Shown here piece after piece: positions 51,143 to 60,293 of a stretch of DNA of 64,000 bases (the first letter of the stretch is position 1; each line of letters begins with the position of its first letter). The DNA lies in contig CAZULM010000007.1 of NCBI GenBank assembly GCA_964621185.1, forward strand, positions 100,967 through 164,966. The letters are read 5' to 3'. The notes under the pieces are model-generated. The model was given only the letters and a program-made list of their open reading frames with translations. It searched no databases and was not told where the DNA came from. This stretch comes from M3007 sp964621185 (lineage in GTDB: Bacteria; Bacteroidota; Bacteroidia; Chitinophagales; Saprospiraceae). A program made the translations under genes and the position numbers.

Positions 51143-51919
51143 ATGAACCGGATAGACAATTTGTTCCAAACCAAATCTGAAAAGGTATTTACGGTCTATT
51201 TCACCGCAGGCCACCCAAAACTGGGCGACACCCGGCCCATGCTCGCCGCGTTGCAGGCGGGCGGCGTGGATATGATCGAGATTGGCATGCCGTTCAGCGA
51301 CCCGCTGGCCGATGGGGAGGTGATACAGCAGAGCTCGGCACAGGCGCTGCGCAACGGCATGACCATCGACCGATTGATTGCGCAACTGGCAAACGTGCGT
51401 GCCGAAATACGGGTGCCGCTCATATTGATGGGCTACCTGAACCCGGTGCTGCAATACGGGATGCAGCGCTTCCTTGCAGCCTGCCGCAATTGCGGCATCG
51501 ATGGCGTGATTTTGCCCGATATGCCGGTGGAAATTTATAAAGAGGAGTACAAGCCCTTGTTCGATGCGTCGGGCATTTGCCCGATATTTCTGGTGACGCC
51601 GCGCACCCCAGCACAAAGGGTTCGCGAAATTGCCGCCGAAAGCAAGGGTTTTCTGTACGTCGTTTCCTCGGCCACTACCACAGGGGCAACCGGCTCGTTT
51701 TCCAGCGAACAAAAAGAGGCCTTGGAAAAAATAGCCGCGCTACACCTCGATATTCCCTTGCTCACCGGCTTCGGCATCCACAACGCAGAGACATTCAAAG
51801 ATGCGACCCAGCATACGTGCGGGGCAATAATCGGCAGCGCATTTATCAAAATCCTGAACCAAAACCCCGATCCAGCGGAAGCAGTATCCCTGCTGCTGGC
51901 CAATTGCCGCGAATCTTAG
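51143..51919 (+). CDS. trpA: Tryptophan synthase alpha chain
   Basis: 258 residues, TIM barrel. Cleaves indole-3-glycerol phosphate to indole, channelled to TrpB. Motifs: VYFTAGHPKLGDT, MIEIGMPFSDPLADGEVIQ (catalytic Glu), LMGYLNPVLQYG, GVILPDMPVE (catalytic Asp), STTTGATGSF and LLTGFGIHN. Last trp gene, unusually far (148 bp) from trpB, with which it forms a complex. Confidence 0.96.
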   Translation: MNRIDNLFQTKSEKVFTVYFTAGHPKLGDTRPMLAALQAGGVDMIEIGMPFSDPLADGEVIQQSSAQALRNGMTIDRLIAQLANVRAEIRVPLILMGYLNPVLQYGMQRFLAACRNCGIDGVILPDMPVEIYKEEYKPLFDASGICPIFLVTPRTPAQRVREIAAESKGFLYVVSSATTTGATGSFSSEQKEALEKIAALHLDIPLLTGFGIHNAETFKDATQHTCGAIIGSAFIKILNQNPDPAEAVSLLLANCRES

Positions 51920-51920
51920 G

Positions 51921-51928
51921 TATCTTTG
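51921..51928 (+). promoter_or_regulatory. -7 element before the reductase gene
   Basis: TATCTTTG, exact match, 37 bases before the ATG at 51966, one base after the trpA stop. It suggests that the following two genes have their own start in addition to trp readthrough. Confidence 0.5.
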
Positions 51929-51930
51929 CC

Positions 51931-51960
51931 CATTCATCACTCATCTCTCATCTCTCATCA
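51931..51960 (+). repeat. G-free TCATCTCTCATC leader words
   Basis: CATTCATCACTCATCTCTCA and TCTCTCATCAC, made of the same words and in the same position (between -7 element and ATG) as before the aldolase gene at 16035-16068. Confidence 0.75.
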
Positions 51961-51965
51961 CTTAA

Positions 51966-52691
51966 ATGCCCACCACCTGGTACGAAGGAACCGTCAGAAA
52001 AATCAAGCCCTTAAGCCCGTTCGTCCGCGAATTCCACGTTGAAATCCCGGAGCTGGACCGCTTCGACTTTCAGGCGGGCCAGTTTATCACCCTCGATTTG
52101 CCCATTGGCGACAAGCGCCTGCAGCGCTGGCGCAGCTATTCCATTGCCAACGCGCCCAACGACTCCAATGTGCTAGAACTCTGCATTGTGCGGTCAGAAG
52201 AGGGGCCAGGCTCCAATTATATGTTTGATTCGGTAAGCGAAGGGTCAATATTGAAGTTCAAGGGCCCAGACGGCGGCTTTGTGCTGCCGGAAACCATCGA
52301 CAAAGACCTGGTATTTATCTGCACCGGCACGGGCATCGCACCGTTCAGGAGCATGATCCAGGATTTGCAGAAAACCGGCAAGCCGCACCGGGGCTTGCAC
52401 CTGATATTTGGCACGCGCGAGGAATCGGGCATCTTGTACCGCCAGGAATTTGAGGCGCTGGCACAAGCTGTTCCCGGATTTAAATACGATATTGCACTTT
52501 CGCGGCAGCCCGGTTGGGCAGGCTGGAAAGGATATGTGCACCAAGTTTACCTGGAGCAATACCAAATCCCGCGCCCCGACGTTGCATTTTATCTGTGCGG
52601 CTGGAGCAACATGATCGACGAGGCGGTTGAAAACCTGCTTATCAAGCTCCGATATGACCGCCCCCAAATACATTTTGAACTCTACGGATGA
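51966..52691 (+). CDS. Ferredoxin/flavodoxin-NADP reductase-like flavoprotein
   Basis: 241 residues. FAD-binding domain (about 1-105) with RWRSYSIANAPN (RxYS flavin motif), then an NAD(P) domain (about 110-240) with FICTGTGIAPFRSMI, FGTREESGILY, AFYLCGWSNMIDEA and the C-terminal FELYG, typical of the ferredoxin-NADP reductase superfamily. The C-terminal aromatic Tyr is next to last. The electron partner is unknown. Its stop overlaps the patatin start by four bases (ATGA). Confidence 0.9.
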   Translation: MPTTWYEGTVRKIKPLSPFVREFHVEIPELDRFDFQAGQFITLDLPIGDKRLQRWRSYSIANAPNDSNVLELCIVRSEEGPGSNYMFDSVSEGSILKFKGPDGGFVLPETIDKDLVFICTGTGIAPFRSMIQDLQKTGKPHRGLHLIFGTREESGILYRQEFEALAQAVPGFKYDIALSRQPGWAGWKGYVHQVYLEQYQIPRPDVAFYLCGWSNMIDEAVENLLIKLRYDRPQIHFELYG

Positions 52692-54931
52692 CCGTTCTGC
52701 GCTCGATTTATTATTCTTTCCCGGTACAATTGGTGGTGCTGCACCTGCGCAACCACGTGCTTATCCTGATCTTGTGGCTGATCCTGGCATTGTTTTCTAC
52801 CGGGCTGGTCGGGCGCTTTTTTGGGATGCATTACCTGATGCTGACCCCGGAATACTGGGGCAAGGTCAATTTTTGGAGCTTTTTCATCACCGGCGGCGCA
52901 TTTGGGGGGCTGGTGATGATCTGGCACCTCACCACCTACCTGTTGTGCTCCAACCGTTTCCCGTTCTTGGCCACTTTGAGTGCGCCATTTACCAAGTTTT
53001 GCCTGAACAACACCCTTATCCCGCTTGGTTTTGCCCTGCTCTACATTGGCTGCACAACTTGGTTTCAATGGCATGATGAATTGACCTCCGGCACAGAAAT
53101 CCTTTGGAACATCGGCGGGTTTCTGGCTGGCACATTCCTGGTCACCAGCTTTTTGGCGGGTTTCCTGCACCTGACAAACAAAGACATCTATTCCCTGAAG
53201 CACCCGGTTTTTTTCAGCCCCAAACTTGGCTCCAAGATATTTATGACAGGCCAAAGGCTGCCCTCGATACGGGAAATCCAATTGGGGGTGACCAGTTGGA
53301 ATGTCCACACTTACGTCACCGAACGTTTCCGGGTGCGCCTGGTGCGCAGCGTGTCGCACTACGACCCCCGGTTGTTGGAGCGGGTGTTCCGCCAAAACCA
53401 CTGGAATGCCGTCATGGTGCAGGTCGCGGCACTGGTTTTGCTGATGGTGCAAGGGGTGTTTTTAGACAGCGTTTGGCTGCGTATCCCAGCGGCTGCCAGC
53501 GTGTTTTTGTTGGCCAGCATGGGTATCTCTTTGATAGGCGCCGTCACTTTTTGGTTTCGGCAGTGGAGCACTTTCGTCATTGTCGGCTTGTTGATCCTGA
53601 TAAACCTGATCACAAGTTATGGCTTTTTCAACTACCGGAATCGCGCCTATGGCCTCGACTATGAGAAAGAGCGGCGCGCCGAATACAGTTACCCCGCATT
53701 TGAGAAGATGGTGATCAAGGAGGCGGTTGACAAGGACAAGGCTGCCACGATCAAGATTTTGGAAAAATGGCTGGCTAAAAACAGCAAGCCAAACAACCCG
53801 CGCCCGAAAATGGTCTTCATCTGCGTCAGCGGCGGCGGCATGCGCGCAGCATTGTGGACTATGCAAGCCTTGCAAAATGCCGACAAGGCGGTTGACGGCA
53901 AACTGCTGGGCCAGGCAGCAATGATCACAGGCGCCTCCGGCGGCATGTTGGGCGCGGCATACATCCGGGAAGCCATGCTGCGGCAAAAACAGGGCGAACG
54001 GCTGTCGCCCCAAGACCCTTACCTGATCGACGACATGGGGAAAGACCTGCTGAACCCCATCAGCTTCGCGGTGGTGTCCAACGACCTGTTCTTCCCGATC
54101 TCCACCTTCCGTTCCGGCAACTTCACCTACCGCAAAGACCGGGGCTACCTTTTTGAGAACCAACTGAACGAGAACTGCCGAAATTTTTTAGGAAAACGCT
54201 TGGCCGATTACCGCCAGCCTGAAGCAGATGCAACCATACCCATGATGGTGTTCTCGCCATACATCCTCAACGATGCCCGCAGGGTGCTCATCAGCCCGCA
54301 TGGCGTTTCCTATCTGATGCGCCCCCACACCAGCGAGCGGCTGCAAAAACAAGTGGAGATTGACGGGGTCGATTTCGGGAAACTGTTCGCCGGGCAACAG
54401 GCCGACAGCCTCGCCTTCACCAGCGCCCTGCGCATGAACGCAACCTATCCGTTCATACTGCCCAATGTTTGGCTGCCCACCAAGCCAGGCATAGAAGCGA
54501 TGGACGCCGGCCTGCGCGACAACTACGGTATCAGCCTGGCCATCCGTTTTGCGCACGTATTCAAGGATTGGATTGAGGAAAATACCGGCGGGGTGGTGAT
54601 CGTGCACATACGTTGTTTCGACAAAATAAGCACCATCAAGACAAGCGACGATTCGGGTGTGCTGAGCAATCTGTTCATGCCGGCCTCCGCAGCCGCCAAA
54701 ATGACCGACATACAGGACTTTGAGCAAGACAATGCGCTGAGCCTTTTGGGCGATATTTACAAAAAAGGGAACGTGGCTATGGTGCGCTTTCACTACCATG
54801 CGGTTCAAAAAAAGCGGGAAGCTTCCATGAGCTTCCACTTGAGCAAACGGGAAAAGCTCGATTTGATGGAATCGTTCCATGCACCCGAGAACCAGGCGGC
54901 GCTCAAGGCGCTGAAACAGGTACTGCGCTGA
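52688..54931 (+). CDS. Membrane-anchored patatin-like phospholipase
   Basis: 747 residues. The first about 310 residues hold seven or so membrane spans (for example LILILWLILALFSTGLVG, LIPLGFALLYIGCTTWF, ISLIGAVTFWF, FVIVGLLILINLITS). The C-terminal part is a patatin-like lipase: oxyanion hole SGGGMRAA (about residue 380), nucleophile Ser in GASGGM (about 419), and the catalytic Asp in MDAGLRDNYG (about 606). Predicted to hydrolyse acyl lipids at the inner membrane. Coupled by a four-base overlap to the reductase gene, an unusual partner. Substrate unknown. Confidence 0.85.
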   Translation: MTVLRSIYYSFPVQLVVLHLRNHVLILILWLILALFSTGLVGRFFGMHYLMLTPEYWGKVNFWSFFITGGAFGGLVMIWHLTTYLLCSNRFPFLATLSAPFTKFCLNNTLIPLGFALLYIGCTTWFQWHDELTSGTEILWNIGGFLAGTFLVTSFLAGFLHLTNKDIYSLKHPVFFSPKLGSKIFMTGQRLPSIREIQLGVTSWNVHTYVTERFRVRLVRSVSHYDPRLLERVFRQNHWNAVMVQVAALVLLMVQGVFLDSVWLRIPAAASVFLLASMGISLIGAVTFWFRQWSTFVIVGLLILINLITSYGFFNYRNRAYGLDYEKERRAEYSYPAFEKMVIKEAVDKDKAATIKILEKWLAKNSKPNNPRPKMVFICVSGGGMRAALWTMQALQNADKAVDGKLLGQAAMITGASGGMLGAAYIREAMLRQKQGERLSPQDPYLIDDMGKDLLNPISFAVVSNDLFFPISTFRSGNFTYRKDRGYLFENQLNENCRNFLGKRLADYRQPEADATIPMMVFSPYILNDARRVLISPHGVSYLMRPHTSERLQKQVEIDGVDFGKLFAGQQADSLAFTSALRMNATYPFILPNVWLPTKPGIEAMDAGLRDNYGISLAIRFAHVFKDWIEENTGGVVIVHIRCFDKISTIKTSDDSGVLSNLFMPASAAAKMTDIQDFEQDNALSLLGDIYKKGNVAMVRFHYHAVQKKREASMSFHLSKREKLDLMESFHAPENQAALKALKQVLR

Positions 54932-54936
54932 CCCCT

Positions 54937-55581
54937 CTACCTTTTTTCCCCATAAGCAAGGTCCCCCGCATCGCCTAAGCCCGGCACGATGTACGATTTG
55001 GCCGTCAATTCCTCGTCGATGGCGCCCGACCAGATGCGGGCATTGGGATGGGCTGCCTTTACCGCTTCAATGCCCGCAACGCTCGATATGACGGCGGCTA
55101 TATGCACCACGCTGGGAGTGCCGAAACGGGATAGCTCCTTCAGCGCCACGTTGACGGAAGCTCCTGTCGCCAACATCGGATCAGCTACGATGAGCACGCA
55201 TCCGTCCAAATCGGGGGTGCTGATATAGTCGAGCTGGATTTCGAAGGAGCCGTCTTTGTGGTTGCGGCGGTATGCAGAAACAAAGGCGTTGTCGGCGCGG
55301 TCGAAGTAGTTGAGCAGCCCCTGGTGGAAGGGCAACCCTGCGCGCAAAATGGTGGCCAGCACGATGCGCTGGGAAGGCACGCTCATGTCCGACACGCCCA
55401 GCGGCGTCTCTGTCGGGACGATGTGGTAGTCCAGCGTTTTAGAAATTTCATACGCCAATACTTCACCGACACGCTCCAGGTTGCGCCGAAAGCGCAGGCG
55501 GTCAGTCTGGATGCTGGTGCTGCGCAGCTCGGCAATAAACTGGTTGGCGACGGTATTGGAAGCAGAGAGGTTGAAGGACAT
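54937..55581 (-). CDS. upp: Uracil phosphoribosyltransferase
   Basis: 214 residues. Converts uracil and PRPP to UMP in pyrimidine salvage. Seen: the RxxLERVGEVLAYEISK region, ATILRAGLPFHQGLLNYFDRADNAFVSAYRR and the PRPP loop ILIVADPMLATGAS-like VLIVADPMLATGASV, with the C-terminal uracil-binding GLGDAGDLAYGEK. The start at 55581 (MSFNLSASN) is used; the frame extends to 55776 but that would overlap the GH92 gene. Confidence 0.92.
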   Translation of the reverse strand: MSFNLSASNTVANQFIAELRSTSIQTDRLRFRRNLERVGEVLAYEISKTLDYHIVPTETPLGVSDMSVPSQRIVLATILRAGLPFHQGLLNYFDRADNAFVSAYRRNHKDGSFEIQLDYISTPDLDGCVLIVADPMLATGASVNVALKELSRFGTPSVVHIAAVISSVAGIEAVKAAHPNARIWSGAIDEELTAKSYIVPGLGDAGDLAYGEKR

Positions 55582-55735
55582 GGTGTGGCAACAGGTTTGG
55601 TGCTGCAAGTTTAAGCCCTTTTGGGTGCTTCTTTCAATTTCGGCTACAGTTTTTGAAAAAGGAAAAAGACATCGGACTGTCTGAACTTGCGCATCCAACC
55701 GCAAGTAAGGCCCTTGCTTTGCCTGAAAGGTCGCG

Positions 55736-58681
55736 CTACTGAACAGTAACCTCATCGGCAAACACCCAACAGGCATACCCCTTTCCTTTATGCCATTCCG
55801 GGCATTTTCCCAGCGAAACTCCCACTACCCGCACGTAGCGCCCTTTTTTGCCTTGCAAATCGAGGCTGAAATCTTGTTGCAGCACACCTTTCTCCGAAGG
55901 CGCCACTGAGCAGATCACTTCCCCGGCCGGGCTGAAATCCTTGCCGTTGTCGGATATTTCTACCAGCATTTTTGAGGGAAAGAATATCCAGGCGTTCTCG
56001 TCTTGCAAGAAGCCTGTTGTAACGCGGCTTATTTTTTGGGCCTTGCCCAGGTCGATCACTATGTCCAGGTTCTGGCCTTCAAAGCCCTGCCAGTCGCCCG
56101 TGCGGAAATCGGTCTTGCTCCCCCTGATGCCGTCAATCAGCCCCTCGTCGCCCCGGGCGGTGTACTGGGGGCTGTAGGCACTGTTGTAGCGCAGCACTTT
56201 GAGCGCGTCTGATATTTTGTTGAATTCAGCGCTGGCGGTCTGGCTTTTTTCGCCTTTGTAATAGGCTGTCATTTTGAGCAGGCTGCTGTTTTTCAATAAA
56301 ACAGGTTCGGTGTATGGGCTTGACTGCGCTGTCGGCTCTGAGCCGTCGAGGGTGTAAACTATTTTAGCTTCCGGGTTTAGGCAGGCCAGTTCCAGGTTTT
56401 GCTGCTCGCGGAAAACGCGCTTGCCGACCCGCACGAAAGGGCTTGGCACGATGGGCCACTGCTCGCTGTAGCGGGTCATGGTTTTATGGGTTGTGGGATT
56501 TTCGCTCATTTCAAAAATCAATTTCCCACCGTTTGCCAGTGCTGTGTGCCGGAACGAACCCGTCCGTAGCATTTCGTCGTTTAGCTGTTTTGTTTCCACG
56601 TAATACTTTGTTTTTGAAACGCCCGGCGCCTCAATCACGAATTTTTTGCCGTTGTCGAGCCTGATGGTGGCGCGCTCGAACAATGGGGCGCCGAAAGTAT
56701 ATTCCGGGTTGCCGGGCGCGACGGGGTAAAATCCGAGGGCCGACAGCACGTACCAGGCCGACATCTGGCCGCAGTCCTCGTTGCCGCTCAGGCCATCGGG
56801 CTGGTTGTGGTACATGGTTTCCATGATCTGGCGCACGCGGCGCTCTGTGTCCCAGGGGCGGTTCAGGTATTGGTAGAGGTAAGCGATGTGGTGGCTGGGC
56901 TCGTTGCCGTGCACGTATTGGCCTATTTGCCCGGTGATATCGGCCTGGTTGCGGCCGGTGGTGGCTGTGCTGGCACTGAACAGGCTGTCGAGCCTTGCGC
57001 CCATTTGGCTGTTGTAGATAAAATGGAGGGTGTTGTTGCCCAATGCCAAGCCTTGGGGCGCCGCGAGGGAATACTGCCAGGCATTGGCTTCGGTGTAGTT
57101 GAAATTGACCTCGAAGGGATCGAAGGGTTCCTGGAAGGTGGCGTTTCTTTTGGCGCGGAAAAACAAGGTCTGCGGGTCAAATACATTGAGGTAGTTGTTG
57201 GAGCGCTTTTCAAATTCTTCGGCGATCCTTGTTTCTCCCATTGCCTTTGCCATTAGGGAGATGCACCAGTCGTCGTAGGCGTATTCCAGGGTTTTGGACA
57301 CTGATTCCGGTTCTTTGTCGGCTGGCACGTAGCCCATTTCACGGTACCATTTCATGCCATAGCGGTCTTGGTTGGCGCTTTTCACCATGGCTTCCAAGGC
57401 GAGCTTGGCATCGTAATCGCGGATGCCTTTTTGGTAGGCATCCGCGATGACCGGGATGGCGTGGTTGCCGATCATGCAGTCGGTTTCGTTGGCGGAGAGC
57501 TCCCAAATCGGCAACAGCCCGCTCTGTTCGTACTGGCGCAGGAAGGTTTGGATGAAGTCGTTGCTGCGCTTCGGTTCGAGGATGGTGTACAAGGGGTTGC
57601 AGGCGCGGTAGGTATCCCAGAGGGAAAAGACGGTATATACATCGTGGCCCTCTGCCTGGTGCAACTTGTTGTCGCGGCCCCGGTACCGCCCGTCCACGTC
57701 GTTCCAGATATTGGGGGCGATCATGGTGTGGTACAAGGCGGTGTAAAAGGTGGTCTTTTGGTCTTCGTTATCGCCTTCCACCTGGATTTTTGAGAGCTGT
57801 TTCTGCCATTTGGCTTGGGTTTGGGCGCGAACCCTGTTGAAGTCGAAGTGATTGCACTCGGCATCTAAGTTGCGGCGGGCCCCTTCGATGCCGGTACCGG
57901 AAATGCCCACGGTGACTACCAGCGGTTCGCCGTCCTGGTAAAAATCGAGCAAGCCGACGATGGCTTTGCTCGTCACTTTGGGCAGGGCTTCGATGGGGTT
58001 CTTGCTCATGTCGAGCATGATGCTGCTGGCGATGCGCTTTGAAAACCGCGCCACAAAATAAACATGCTGTTCTGCCGCCCAGGCCTTCGAAATGCGGTAG
58101 CCTGCTATTTCCTGGCTGTTCAGCACTTCGATATGGGCGTCCAGCACCTCGTCGCGATGCCGCAAGTCGATGAGCAGGCTGCCCGATTCGCGGTTCTGGG
58201 GGTAGGTATAGCGGTGCACGCCGACGCGCTCGGTTGCCGTCAGCTCTGCCAATATCTTGTCTTTTTCCAAATAAACTGAATAGTACCCTGCCTCTGCTTT
58301 TTCCTGCTCTTTTTTGAACTCAGAGGCATAGTCCAAGGGTTTCAAGGCAGCGCCACGGGTGAAAGGCATAACCAGGATGTCGCCGTAATCGGCCACGCCC
58401 GTGCCGCTCAGGTGTGTATGGGAGAACCCGAATATCAAGGTATCGGAATAGTGGTAGCCCGAGCAGCCGTCCCAGTCCATCATGTCAATACGCGTATCGG
58501 GGCTGAGCTGCACCAGCCCGAAGGGGGCGGTGGCGCCAGGGTAGGTGTGGCCGTGACCGCCTGTGCCGATAAACGGGTTGACGTAGCGGATATAATTCGG
58601 CGTTGGCTCCTGGCCGTGCACTAAAGCTGGGAAAAAAACAAGTGCCGATACAGCCAGCAAAAAGTATGAATTGGATTTCAT
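55736..58681 (-). CDS. GH92 alpha-mannosidase with discoidin-type C-terminus
   Basis: 981 residues. Signal peptide to about residue 24 (ALVHGQ). N-terminal GH92 beta-sandwich (YVNPFIGTGGHGHTYPGATAPFGLVQLSPDT), then the (alpha/alpha)6 catalytic domain with FSLWDTYRACNPL and GNEDCGQMSAWYVLSALGFYPV, the typical GH92 acid and calcium-site motifs. After about residue 730 there are a chitobiase C-like segment (VYTLDGSEPTAQSSPYTEP) and a F5/8 type C-like carbohydrate-binding domain (about 845-981). Calcium-dependent exo-mannosidase acting on alpha-mannans or N-glycans is the family role. No T9SS tail, so probably periplasmic. Start at 58681 gives the signal peptide. Confidence 0.9.
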   Translation of the reverse strand: MKSNSYFLLAVSALVFFPALVHGQEPTPNYIRYVNPFIGTGGHGHTYPGATAPFGLVQLSPDTRIDMMDWDGCSGYHYSDTLIFGFSHTHLSGTGVADYGDILVMPFTRGAALKPLDYASEFKKEQEKAEAGYYSVYLEKDKILAELTATERVGVHRYTYPQNRESGSLLIDLRHRDEVLDAHIEVLNSQEIAGYRISKAWAAEQHVYFVARFSKRIASSIMLDMSKNPIEALPKVTSKAIVGLLDFYQDGEPLVVTVGISGTGIEGARRNLDAECNHFDFNRVRAQTQAKWQKQLSKIQVEGDNEDQKTTFYTALYHTMIAPNIWNDVDGRYRGRDNKLHQAEGHDVYTVFSLWDTYRACNPLYTILEPKRSNDFIQTFLRQYEQSGLLPIWELSANETDCMIGNHAIPVIADAYQKGIRDYDAKLALEAMVKSANQDRYGMKWYREMGYVPADKEPESVSKTLEYAYDDWCISLMAKAMGETRIAEEFEKRSNNYLNVFDPQTLFFRAKRNATFQEPFDPFEVNFNYTEANAWQYSLAAPQGLALGNNTLHFIYNSQMGARLDSLFSASTATTGRNQADITGQIGQYVHGNEPSHHIAYLYQYLNRPWDTERRVRQIMETMYHNQPDGLSGNEDCGQMSAWYVLSALGFYPVAPGNPEYTFGAPLFERATIRLDNGKKFVIEAPGVSKTKYYVETKQLNDEMLRTGSFRHTALANGGKLIFEMSENPTTHKTMTRYSEQWPIVPSPFVRVGKRVFREQQNLELACLNPEAKIVYTLDGSEPTAQSSPYTEPVLLKNSSLLKMTAYYKGEKSQTASAEFNKISDALKVLRYNSAYSPQYTARGDEGLIDGIRGSKTDFRTGDWQGFEGQNLDIVIDLGKAQKISRVTTGFLQDENAWIFFPSKMLVEISDNGKDFSPAGEVICSVAPSEKGVLQQDFSLDLQGKKGRYVRVVGVSLGKCPEWHKGKGYACWVFADEVTVQ

Positions 58682-58710
58682 GTCAAAATAATTTACCGCA
58701 AATGCCGATT

Positions 58711-58728
58711 CCCTCATTATCAAATTAA
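58711..58728 (+). repeat. CCCTCATTATCAAATTA words
   Basis: A short copy of the ATTATCAAATT words between the GH92 start and the osmC stop (58682-58733). Confidence 0.5.
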
Positions 58729-58733
58729 ACAAG

Positions 58734-59135
58734 TTACCACTCGAACTCGATGTCCTGTTCGATCCCCTCGGCCAGGCTGAACGCCACGGGGCAGGCGCGG
58801 CCGGCAGCTTCCAACAGCTTTTTTTGTACTTCGGTAAAACCGTTTTTCGGCATGGTGATGTGAATTTCGATGCGGGCGATGCGTCTCGGTTCGGCGGCCA
58901 TGATCTTGTTCACCGTCGCGTGCGCGCCTGTGATGTCGAGCCCGTGGTTGCGGGCGCTGATGCCCATGATGGTGATCATGCAGGCGGCTAAGGAGGTGGC
59001 GCATAGGTCGGTGGGCGAAAACGCTTCGCCGCGGCCTTGGTTGTCGAGGGGCGGGTCGGTGATGATCTTGGTGCCGGATTGGAGGTGCACGGCTTCGGTG
59101 CGGAGGTCGCCGAGGTAGGTGACGGTGGAGGTCAT
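58734..59135 (-). CDS. OsmC-family peroxiredoxin
   Basis: 133 residues. OsmC/Ohr fold with the two redox Cys in FSPTDLCATSLAACMITIMG. Known: OsmC reduces organic and inorganic peroxides with dithiol donors. The start at 59135 (MTSTVTYLGDL) gives a normal length; the longer frame to 59207 overlaps the dual-OB gene. The 16-bp gap suggests cotranscription with the upstream cassette. Confidence 0.88.
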   Translation of the reverse strand: MTSTVTYLGDLRTEAVHLQSGTKIITDPPLDNQGRGEAFSPTDLCATSLAACMITIMGISARNHGLDITGAHATVNKIMAAEPRRIARIEIHITMPKNGFTEVQKKLLEAAGRACPVAFSLAEGIEQDIEFEW

Positions 59136-59151
59136 AACTAATGCATTGTTT

Positions 59152-59805
59152 TTAGCCCGGAATAATACCCGCGACAAGTTTGTAGTGTAGCCCTTCGTAC
59201 AGGACACCGAGCGAAAGGCAGAGGTATAGCAGTTTTGCGTCTTTCAAGAAATTTTTATCAAATCTATATTCTTGCAAAAATACGGGGTCTGTAATTGGAA
59301 GGTCATAAGTACAACCATTGAAGGTGAAATTGAGTCGAACCGCAGGTTTTTCTCGGCTTTCCTGGTATTTTTTTTCATAAATCTGAAATTCTGATACCCT
59401 AATCAGCGTCAGAGACTCGCTTAGTAAGGCAGCTTCTTCTACTGAGACCGCCTTGCCGTTGTTGCCAAAAAGCAGGGGTTGGTATTGGTCGCAGAGCCCT
59501 TCCAAGCCGCGCGGGTCAAACTTGTCCAGCAATTTAAATGTGGAAGGCATAAAGACCACATTCTCAACCTGATATCCTTGCGGTATTGGCTTTACCATGT
59601 CAAACTCCACAATGTCCAAAAGTTTCAGTTTGTACGTTTGGAGCGCTTCTATTTCACCGTGGGGCGACATAAGGCTGATTGGGCGGATCCATTTGGGTTT
59701 GTCATTTTCATTCCAAACGGCAATGCCTTGGTGGCATTCAATGCCAGCGACGCAGCGCCCGCCCTCTTTATAAGAGTTGGCAAGGCAAATTATTGATGTT
59801 TTCAT
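59152..59805 (-). CDS. Dual-OB-type protein of the DUF488 cassette
   Basis: 217 residues, small-gene cassette member that matches what I know as the dual OB domain family. Features: MKTSIICLANSYKEGGRCVAG start, a W-E-N-D-K-P-K-W-I-R-P-like segment (WNENDKPKWIRPISL) and a second half with QENSP-like ALLSESLTLIRVSEF and YKLKLLDIVEF. Two beta-rich halves fit two OB folds. No signal peptide. It is the third gene of a minus-strand run after two DUF488 genes with gaps of 6 and 38 bp. Role unknown; nucleic-acid binding is plausible from the fold (inference). Confidence 0.6.
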   Translation of the reverse strand: MKTSIICLANSYKEGGRCVAGIECHQGIAVWNENDKPKWIRPISLMSPHGEIEALQTYKLKLLDIVEFDMVKPIPQGYQVENVVFMPSTFKLLDKFDPRGLEGLCDQYQPLLFGNNGKAVSVEEAALLSESLTLIRVSEFQIYEKKYQESREKPAVRLNFTFNGCTYDLPITDPVFLQEYRFDKNFLKDAKLLYLCLSLGVLYEGLHYKLVAGIIPG

Positions 59806-59843
59806 TCAGCGTGTGATGATATTGATTGATTAATGATGTGTTT

Positions 59844-60287
59844 TCATATCAAGTGGATTATTTCTACGCCATTTCCTGCAGCTTGGAGGTACTCTGCCAA
59901 TAGGCGGCGGTGACATTTTTCGGGTGTGTGCTCGCTGCACAACAAACAATGCTGGTGCAGGCTTTCGACATTTATCTTTTGGGCGATCTTGCGGCGGTCC
60001 AATAAGTTCAGGTATTCGATTTCGTAGGTTTCCCAGTCCATTTTTTTGTCGCGGTAATCGCTGAGCATGTCCTTGGTCGGGGCGAATTCAATGTTGTGTT
60101 CATAACCCATTCGGCCTATCGCTTTTGCAAAATAGGCAAGATCTGCGCCTTTTGCAAATCCTGCGAGTTGAGAAACGTTGTTGATGCGGGTATCAACAAT
60201 CTTCGTGATTCCATTGTCGCCCAGCAATTTAAAAAACCTGCTTGCTGGTTTATTGGTAAATCCGATTGTATAAAGTTGTGTTTTCAT
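59844..60287 (-). CDS. DUF488 protein, short form
   Basis: 147 residues. DUF488 motifs: LYTIGFTNKPASRFFKLL at the start, IVDTRINN and the late LLCSEHTPEKCHRRLLAEYL with the C-x-E...C-H-R pattern. The two Cys and the His-Arg may form a catalytic or metal site. Function of DUF488 is not established. It is six bases downstream of a second, longer DUF488 gene. Confidence 0.82.
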   Translation of the reverse strand: MKTQLYTIGFTNKPASRFFKLLGDNGITKIVDTRINNVSQLAGFAKGADLAYFAKAIGRMGYEHNIEFAPTKDMLSDYRDKKMDWETYEIEYLNLLDRRKIAQKINVESLHQHCLLCSEHTPEKCHRRLLAEYLQAAGNGVEIIHLI

Positions 60288-60293
60288 AGGTGT

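Noticed and set aside
49828..51174. 448-codon minus-strand frame over trpB
   Set aside because: Antisense shadow of trpB with no family features.
55582..55776. N-terminal extension of upp
   Set aside because: The extension overlaps the end of the GH92 gene and is not part of the uracil phosphoribosyltransferase family.
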